This document shows positions 7,615-12,520 of a stretch of DNA of 15,320 nt, one piece after another. The position numbers and the translations under genes were made by a program. Source of the stretch: Gemmatimonas phototrophica (GTDB lineage Bacteria > Gemmatimonadota > Gemmatimonadetes > Gemmatimonadales > Gemmatimonadaceae); contig CAMBRJ010000026.1 of the NCBI GenBank assembly GCA_945870175.1, positions 1-15,320 on the forward strand, written 5' to 3'. Below the pieces are notes generated by a model. That model saw only the letters and a program-made list of their open reading frames with translations, was not told the DNA's origin and ran no database searches. Each line of letters begins with the position of its first letter. Within the stretch, counting starts at the first letter, position 1.

Positions 7615-8969
7615 CAGGCGACGCCGGCTACGACGTCTGCTGCGACGCCTCCTGCGAGCTGGTCGGCCGTCAGAACGTTCAGCACCGCCGCCTGCAGAAT
7701 CGTGAGTCCCTGCTGCAACTCACCGTCGGAGATCGTCAGGGGCGGCATGAGCTTGACCACTTCATCATGCGGACCGCAGCGCTCCGCCATCAAACCGTTG
7801 GCCCAGGCCGTTTGGGTAATCCGGGCCGCCATGGCAGGATCTGGGCAATGCAGCCCCTGCATCATGCCGCGACCACGAACGGAGAAGCCGACGTGCGGGT
7901 GCATGGCGACGATCGACTGCAGCGCGGCGTGCATCTCCGCCGCCCGGTTTTTTACGGTCATCATAAGAGCATCATCGCGCCAATAACAGTGCAGCGCGGT
8001 AGTTGCGGCCACAAACGCGAGATTAAATCCGCGAAACGTGCCGTTATGCTCGCCCGGCGTCCAGACGTCGAGATGCGGCTTCATGAGCACGAGCGCCAAC
8101 GGCAGGCCGATGCCACCGATGGCTTTGGACAACAGCACGATATCGGGGGTGATGCCCGCCACTTCGAAGCTGAAGAACGTCCCGGTCCGCCCGCACCCGG
8201 CCTGAATGTCGTCGACGATCAGCAGGACACCGCGCGCCGCGGCGATGGCGGCAACCCCACGCAACCATTCGGGCGAGGCCACGTTGATGCCGCCTTCGCC
8301 CTGCACGCACTCCACGACGATCGCGGCCACGCCGTCGCCTCGCGCTGCCGCCTGATCCAGCAGAGCGGCGAGCGCGGCCAGTGCCTGCTCGGTCGTCTGG
8401 CCGTCCGCCCGATCGTACGGCGCGACCAGGACATGCGGCAGCGGCACACCGGCACCGGCGCGCGCCATCGGATTGGCCGTCAGCGCCAGTGCGCCGAGTG
8501 TCATGCCATGGTAGGCCTGCGAAAACGACACGACGGTGCGGCGACCGGTGACCTTTCGCGCCAGCTTGAGCGCCGCCTCGACGGCATTCGTGCCCGTGGG
8601 CCCCGGGAACTGTATCCGGTAGTCGAGTCCACGTGGCACCAGAATCGTGCGCTCGAATTCCTCGAGAAATTCACGTTTCGCGACCGTGTGCAGATCGAGC
8701 GAGTGCAGCATCGCGTCGTCCGCCAAGTACGCCACGAGCGCGGCCTTCATCCTCGGCTCGTTGTGCCCGTAATTCATCGTGCCGGCGCCGGCGAAAAAGT
8801 CGATGTACTGTCGGCCGTGCTCATCCCACAGGCTTGCGCCACGCGCACGGGCGAAGACCGCCGGAAAGCTGCGACAGTAGCCGCGCACCTGGGACTCTCG
8901 TCGCGCAAAAACGGCAGTTTCCGGGTCGAGGAATGTCTCGACATCGGCGAGGCGGGTAAAAATCGTCAT
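7614..8969 (-). CDS. dat: Diaminobutyrate--2-oxoglutarate aminotransferase (EctB/Dat type)
   Basis: This PLP enzyme would convert aspartate-4-semialdehyde plus glutamate to L-2,4-diaminobutyrate. At 451 residues it is slightly longer than typical EctB. Family blocks are YCRSFPAVFARARGASLWDE, YIDFFAGAGTMNYGHN, QFPGPTGTNAVEAALKLARKVTGR and YHGMTLGALALTAN. The cofactor site is complete: Asp253 in VDDIQAGCGRTG and the Schiff-base lysine Lys282 in LLSKAIGGIGLP. The alanine/valine-rich C-terminal 20 residues are an extension. Neither ectA nor ectC adjoins it, so ectoine synthesis from this locus is unlikely. Similar stand-alone enzymes feed diaminobutyrate to peptide or siderophore pathways, and a FAAL-PKS gene starts 3.5 kb away, but that link is inference. 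It is first in a minus-strand operon with the adaptor and DUF4239 genes. The ATG at 8969 lies close to a possible -10 element and has no clear Shine-Dalgarno. Other omega-aminotransferase activity cannot be excluded. Confidence 0.88.
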   Translation of the reverse strand: MTIFTRLADVETFLDPETAVFARRESQVRGYCRSFPAVFARARGASLWDEHGRQYIDFFAGAGTMNYGHNEPRMKAALVAYLADDAMLHSLDLHTVAKREFLEEFERTILVPRGLDYRIQFPGPTGTNAVEAALKLARKVTGRRTVVSFSQAYHGMTLGALALTANPMARAGAGVPLPHVLVAPYDRADGQTTEQALAALAALLDQAAARGDGVAAIVVECVQGEGGINVASPEWLRGVAAIAAARGVLLIVDDIQAGCGRTGTFFSFEVAGITPDIVLLSKAIGGIGLPLALVLMKPHLDVWTPGEHNGTFRGFNLAFVAATTALHCYWRDDALMMTVKNRAAEMHAALQSIVAMHPHVGFSVRGRGMMQGLHCPDPAMAARITQTAWANGLMAERCGPHDEVVKLMPPLTISDGELQQGLTILQAAVLNVLTADQLAGGVAADVVAGVA

Positions 8970-8977
8970 GGCGCAGG

Positions 8978-9004
8978 ATTACCGGACTCAGCCTTACTAG
9001 TCAA
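8978..9004 (-). promoter_or_regulatory. Candidate promoter of the dat operon, close to the start codon
   Basis: On the minus strand TTGACT (9004-8999) is a five-of-six -35 match, followed after 15 bases by GGTAAT (8983-8978), a four-of-six -10 match. The -10 ends 8 bases before the dat ATG, so the transcript would have essentially no leader. The spacer is short. The -35 overlaps that of the opposite promoter. Moderate-to-low confidence. Confidence 0.35.
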
Positions 9005-9026
9005 GTGAAGCGAGCTTTAGTATGAT
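8998..9026 (+). promoter_or_regulatory. Candidate leaderless promoter of the DUF481-like gene
   Basis: TATGAT (9021-9026, five of six) ends only six bases before the ATG at 9033, with TAGTCA (8998-9003, four of six) 17 bases upstream. Initiation 6-8 bases past the -10 would fall on the start codon. There is no Shine-Dalgarno between the hexamer and the ATG, which fits a leaderless mRNA. The -35 region lies on top of that of the divergent dat promoter. Confidence 0.45.
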
Positions 9027-9032
9027 TCGCCC

Positions 9033-10049
9033 ATGCTTAATTCCCTCCAAGCACTGCGACCGCTCGCGGTCGCCGCGGTCGCGGTGGCCATTTTCGGCGC
9101 CTCCGTTCAGGCACAGACTGCTGTCGCGGATACCGTCATGGTACGGACGGTGACACTCCAAGATGGGTCGGTCCTGCAAGGACGACTCATCGCCGAAACC
9201 GCCGATTCCATCGTGGTCGTTTCCTCGGCGTATGGTCAGCTCAGGCTGGCGCGTTCGGCGGTACGCTCCATCAGCGGCGACAGTCCGACCGAGCAGGTCA
9301 GTGCGCTGGCGGCTGTTCCGACGATCAGCCATCAACGTGCGAAGCGGGCCAAGTGGTCGTCACGCATCGAGATCGGCATCCAGGCGCTTTCCGCGCTGAC
9401 CAAGCCCGACGCCGAAGGGGGCAACATTGGGGGATCGATTCGCAGCAGAAGTGTTGGCCTCAATCTCGAGCGCTCCGGACCCAGCTCTACCATGAAAATG
9501 GGGCTGCAGATGAACTACTTTCGTCAGGATCCGTATCCGGCGGCGGCAAACGATCTCTTGCTCACCATCACGGCGGCTCGGGATCTCGGAGCCTCGCCGT
9601 ACCGCGTCGTCGGCCAGACCTTTATGGAGCGCAACCATCCGCAGAGTATCGCCCTCCGGTTCACGCAGCAGCTCGGGATCGGCCGTCTCGTCGTCAAGAG
9701 TAAGCGCTTGTCGATGTTCGTGGCGCCGGGGGTCGCGTACTCCTATGCCGACGCAAAAGAGGACGCCCAGCTGGCGATCAGCCAGTCGATCACGCTCAAC
9801 GGCATGGGTGTCGGCGTGTATGAATCGATCATGTGGCAGGTGATCCCGTCGGTCACCGTGTCGCAGAGTTTCTTTGCTACCGTCACCGCCGGCCGGCGGC
9901 AGTCGGCAGGGGCGATCACCGTGAGCGGCATGCTCGCGCCCCGTGTCGGCGTCAACGTCGTCTACAATCGTCGCTACGATTCGGGCATGGTCGATCCGGT
10001 CAACAAGACCTTCACGAAAATGGTCGTTGGGATACAGCTCTCCCGTTGA
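9033..10049 (+). CDS. Exported DUF481-like protein, probable outer-membrane beta-barrel
   Basis: The 338-residue protein has a clean Sec signal peptide (hydrophobic residues about 9-23, cleavage likely after SVQA at residue 27). Residues of about 38-80 (VTLQDGSVLQGRLIAETADSIVVVSSAYGQLRLARSAVRSI) form a small beta domain seen at the start of many DUF481-like proteins. The remainder has alternating polar/hydrophobic strands compatible with a barrel (for example SRSVGLNLERSG, STMKMGLQMNYF, LSMFVAPGVAYSYA, GVNVVYNRRY) and ends TKMVVGIQLSR; the last residue is Arg and not an aromatic. The function of DUF481 proteins is unknown. It is divergent from dat and upstream of the PPTase gene, whose possible TTG start overlaps its TGA. 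Whether it works with the biosynthetic genes or merely neighbours them cannot be told. An outer-membrane location is inferred. Confidence 0.65.
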   Translation: MLNSLQALRPLAVAAVAVAIFGASVQAQTAVADTVMVRTVTLQDGSVLQGRLIAETADSIVVVSSAYGQLRLARSAVRSISGDSPTEQVSALAAVPTISHQRAKRAKWSSRIEIGIQALSALTKPDAEGGNIGGSIRSRSVGLNLERSGPSSTMKMGLQMNYFRQDPYPAAANDLLLTITAARDLGASPYRVVGQTFMERNHPQSIALRFTQQLGIGRLVVKSKRLSMFVAPGVAYSYADAKEDAQLAISQSITLNGMGVGVYESIMWQVIPSVTVSQSFFATVTAGRRQSAGAITVSGMLAPRVGVNVVYNRRYDSGMVDPVNKTFTKMVVGIQLSR

Positions 10050-10063
10050 GTATTGGCGGGGCC

Positions 10064-10762
10064 GTGCATGGCAGCGGCACCGCATCCTCTGGCGTGATCT
10101 GGCAATGGCGGGCTGTTTCACCCGACGATGCGGACCGGAACGGTCGTTGGCGGACACGGCTCGCCGCTCACGAGATCAGCCATGCGCTCGCGCTATCCAT
10201 GCCTGCCGTGCGCGCCTCCTATGTCGCCGCGCGCGATGTCCTGCGGTCGCTGGTTGCCGAGTGGGCGGGCACCCTGCCGAGCGAGGTTCGCTTGGAACGC
10301 ACCCCACTCGGCGCGCTCTATCTCCCCGACTATCCCCTCGCCGGCTGTTCGCTCAGTCATACCAGCGGCGTCGTGATGGCGACGCTTCGACCGAATGGCC
10401 CGGTCGGAGTCGATGTAGAGACCATATCCCGCCCAATCGGTGATCTCGGTGCGCTGGTCGGCATGGCCTGTACTGAGAGTGAGCAGCTGTTCCTGGCGGC
10501 ACTGCCTTCTGACCTGCGGCATCGGCACTTTCTGACGATGTGGACTGGCAAGGAAGCGGTGTTGAAGGGACTCGGACTTGGACTCAGCGTGGACCCGCGC
10601 GACGTGGCGGTTCATCAGGTCGAACAGTCCCCCTCGTCGGCACGATGGCACCGACCGCGACCAGGCGCCGCCGATCGCTGGCTGCTGGAGCGCATTTATG
10701 ATATTCCCGACCACATTGCCACCGTCGCGGTGCCGCAATGTGAAACGCTCCACCGCGGATAG
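10064..10762 (+). CDS. 4'-phosphopantetheinyl transferase, Sfp/EntD superfamily
   Basis: The enzyme moves the phosphopantetheine arm of CoA onto a serine of carrier proteins. Diagnostic motifs are LSHTSGVVMA, GVDVE (Asp117 and Glu119 for magnesium) and FLTMWTGKEAVLKGLGLGL (Lys163, Glu164), all correctly spaced for the group I, Sfp-like two-domain form. From the GTG at 10064 it has 232 residues, close to Sfp. The start is uncertain: the frame is open far upstream into the DUF481-like gene; TTG at 10046 overlaps that gene's stop (TTGA) and would give 238 residues, and GTG at 10094 would give 222 and begin exactly at the first strand VIWQWRAV. None has a well-spaced Shine-Dalgarno. It probably forms a transcription unit with the upstream gene. 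It is a plausible activator of the carrier domain of the FAAL-PKS gene 1.75 kb downstream, although such enzymes often serve several pathways. The stop codon lies in the loop of a strong hairpin. Confidence 0.9.
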   Translation: MHGSGTASSGVIWQWRAVSPDDADRNGRWRTRLAAHEISHALALSMPAVRASYVAARDVLRSLVAEWAGTLPSEVRLERTPLGALYLPDYPLAGCSLSHTSGVVMATLRPNGPVGVDVETISRPIGDLGALVGMACTESEQLFLAALPSDLRHRHFLTMWTGKEAVLKGLGLGLSVDPRDVAVHQVEQSPSSARWHRPRPGAADRWLLERIYDIPDHIATVAVPQCETLHRG

Positions 10763-10780
10763 TCCGTGGTGGAGCGTTTC
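10742..10780. terminator. Strong hairpin, likely bidirectional terminator
   Basis: GAAACGCTCCACC (10742-10754) is perfectly complementary to GGTGGAGCGTTTC (10768-10780). The pairing continues inward through one G-T wobble and four more pairs to an 18-bp stem with a 3-base loop, TAG (10760-10762), which is the PPTase stop codon. It sits between convergent genes, so it can serve both strands. A long T-tract is absent (only TTTCCTT on the plus side), so termination efficiency is uncertain; it may also protect the PPTase mRNA 3' end. Confidence 0.7.
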
Positions 10781-10803
10781 CTTGTGCCGTGCCGCGCCGC
10801 GGA

Positions 10804-11355
10804 TTAGGCGGGCGTGGCGACCATCTCGGCGGACATCACGTCCTCAGCGACCACCACGCCTTCGGCTTCGCTCTTCGAGAACATGCTCTTACCCTTGTCG
10901 ATCTGACGCGAGACGACGCCCTTGCCCTTGGCGTATTGCTCGGCGGCGGACTTCTTCGCCTGCTCCACATCGAACGACAACATCGTGCCGCCGGCGGCGA
11001 AATGGGCGACAAACACGCGGCCCACGACGTTGGTCGCGGCGGAACCGAACACCGACATCGACACCGAGGCAACCGCCTGGCCGACGATCGGAATCACGCG
11101 CAGCATGCTCACGGCACCAGCCGACTTGGCCACCGACGTCGCCGTCATTCCGGCCAGCAGTGCGGCGATCGTGCTCTTTCCCCACTCCTCCGAGAAATCG
11201 GCGCCGAAGTGCTTCGTGATGTCCTGGATCATCGCGAGATTGACCGCGGCCAGCGCGGCCAGGTCGAGCATGGGGATCGGGACTAAGCCGGCGCCCGCCG
11301 CATAGAGCGTGTACTTGCTGACGATGTTCTTCGCCGCCATCTGCGAATCAGTCAT
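10804..11355 (-). CDS. DUF697-like small membrane protein
   Basis: From the ATG at 11355 the product has 183 residues. The open frame extends to 11466, but the 37 extra residues look non-coding and a good GGAG lies five bases before the internal ATG, which decides the start. The first 60 residues (NIVSKYTLYAAGAGLVPIPMLDLAALAAVNLAMIQDITKHFG) match the hydrophobic helical hairpin of DUF697 (YcjF-like) domains. A second hydrophobic hairpin at about 80-122 (SMLRVIPIVGQAVASVSMSVFGSAATNVVGRVF) and a charged, lysine-rich tail follow. DUF697 domains are often attached to GTPases; this one stands alone, and the function is unknown. It is convergent with the PPTase gene across the hairpin and divergent from the P-loop gene. 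No sign that it belongs to the biosynthetic genes. Confidence 0.7.
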   Translation of the reverse strand: MTDSQMAAKNIVSKYTLYAAGAGLVPIPMLDLAALAAVNLAMIQDITKHFGADFSEEWGKSTIAALLAGMTATSVAKSAGAVSMLRVIPIVGQAVASVSMSVFGSAATNVVGRVFVAHFAAGGTMLSFDVEQAKKSAAEQYAKGKGVVSRQIDKGKSMFSKSEAEGVVVAEDVMSAEMVATPA

Positions 11356-11506
11356 GCGAACTCCAAATGAAGTGAACCTGCTCGCCTGATCGGAAACCTG
11401 AAAACCGAGCGGCATATCTGGCAGGCATTTCTCGCCCGCTATGTTAATATAAGCGACCTCTTCCATTACGCCAACACGTTACAAAAGCTCCGGTGGGGCC
11501 GTCCAT
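11356..11506. promoter_or_regulatory. Divergent control region before the P-loop/FAAL-PKS operon, with an AT-rich island
   Basis: In this GC-rich window the stretch 11440-11453 (TATGTTAATATAAG) stands out as AT-rich and contains -10-like hexamers (TATAAG at 11448, TATGTT at 11440) without a clear -35. If used on the plus strand, transcription of the P-loop gene would start about 45 bases before its ATG. It could also serve the minus strand. Exact promoter unassigned. Confidence 0.35.
11361..11364 (-). promoter_or_regulatory. Shine-Dalgarno site that fixes the DUF697-like start
   Basis: On the minus strand TTTGGAG is followed by TTCGC and then ATG at 11355. The five-base spacing is ideal and supports this start over the upstream ATG at 11466. 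Confidence 0.65.
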
Positions 11507-12520
11507 ATGCGCTTACTCCTCATCGAAGGCGCTCCGTATTCCGGAAAGTCAACGATCGCTCAGCACGTGGCCCTGCGCTGTACCACCCCAGGGACAACGG
11601 CGCGTTGGTTTCACGAACGAGAGCCCGATCATCCGGTTTTCCGATTTTCGCACCTGAACGAGTTGCTGCGCTTCGCGCCTGACCAGCTCGAAGAAGCCCT
11701 CATGACCGGATGGCGCGCGCTCGCGCCGATTCCACGGTTGGATGTGCTGGTGCTCGACGGGACGCTGGTGAATCTCACGATCGGTTTAATGGTCGCCATG
11801 GAGCTTCCGGAGAATCGCATTCGCCGGGTGTTCGGCGACATCGTGGAGGTGCTGCAGCCCTTCGAGCCCACGTTAGTGCAGTTGACCTATCCCGATGTGG
11901 ATCAGTGGCTGCGAACGGTGTCCGCTCAACGCGGTGCGCATTGGATCCACGTGATGCACACCCTGCTCGCGCAGACCCCATTCGCCCGCGCGCACGCCGC
12001 GACCTCGGACGCGCTCTCCCCGGACGCGGCCCCCCCGGGCACTCCCGCCCGCAGCCCGGAGATGGGCCTGCTGCGCGCCTTTTACGCACGGCTGATGGGT
12101 CTGATGAGCGACCTGCCAGAATTGTGGCTCGGCCAGCATGTGGACGTTGCCGTTCAGGACGAGGATTGGCCGCGCGTACGGCAGGACGTCATGGCGGTGC
12201 TTGGATATCCTCGTGTCACACCAACCGCGATATCGCTCCGCGCGCTGATGGGTTGCGCCGGTCAGTTTCGGGGTCTTCACACCAGACGCGACGTCACCGT
12301 GACCACCGACGGACAGGCCTTGTTCCTCCAGCATCAGGATCATGTCGTGAGTCCCCTCATTCACACCGGGGATGGGCAGTCCCATCTCGTCGAAGGGTAC
12401 CCCTCGATCGTGACGTTCGACGCGGATCGATCCGCCCAAAGTCCCCGTTTTCAGATGCGCTCGACGCTGCACAATGACCGCCTCGTGACCGACACCTTCT
12501 GCCGCGTCACCGCGTCGTGA
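11507..12520 (+). CDS. P-loop NTPase of unknown function, translationally coupled to the FAAL-PKS gene
   Basis: The 337-residue protein opens with a strand and a perfect Walker A motif, RLLLIEGAPYSGKST (Gly8 to Thr16), as in small-molecule kinases and related P-loop enzymes. LDVLVLDGTLV (about residues 80-90) could be the Walker B strand. WFHEREPDHPV near residue 37 may be a substrate or lid segment. After a proline/alanine-rich linker (about 165-185) there is a helical part (MGLLRAFYARLMGLMSDLPELWL), then a C-terminal beta-rich domain of about 110 residues that I do not recognise (LRALMGCAGQFRGLHTRRDVTVTTDGQALFLQH). A GGTGGGG lies eight bases before the ATG, a good ribosome site. Its stop overlaps the FAAL gene's GTG (GTGA, 12517-12520), so the two are one operon. 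Whether it acts on the cluster's product, its substrates or the synthase is unknown. Confidence 0.75.
   Translation: MRLLLIEGAPYSGKSTIAQHVALRCTTPGTTARWFHEREPDHPVFRFSHLNELLRFAPDQLEEALMTGWRALAPIPRLDVLVLDGTLVNLTIGLMVAMELPENRIRRVFGDIVEVLQPFEPTLVQLTYPDVDQWLRTVSAQRGAHWIHVMHTLLAQTPFARAHAATSDALSPDAAPPGTPARSPEMGLLRAFYARLMGLMSDLPELWLGQHVDVAVQDEDWPRVRQDVMAVLGYPRVTPTAISLRALMGCAGQFRGLHTRRDVTVTTDGQALFLQHQDHVVSPLIHTGDGQSHLVEGYPSIVTFDADRSAQSPRFQMRSTLHNDRLVTDTFCRVTAS

Noticed and set aside
7494..9008. 504-codon plus-strand open frame opposite the aminotransferase
   Set aside because: It is antisense to dat, whose PLP motifs are intact. The translation is rich in Arg, His and Gly with no recognisable domain, typical of GC-rich shadow frames.
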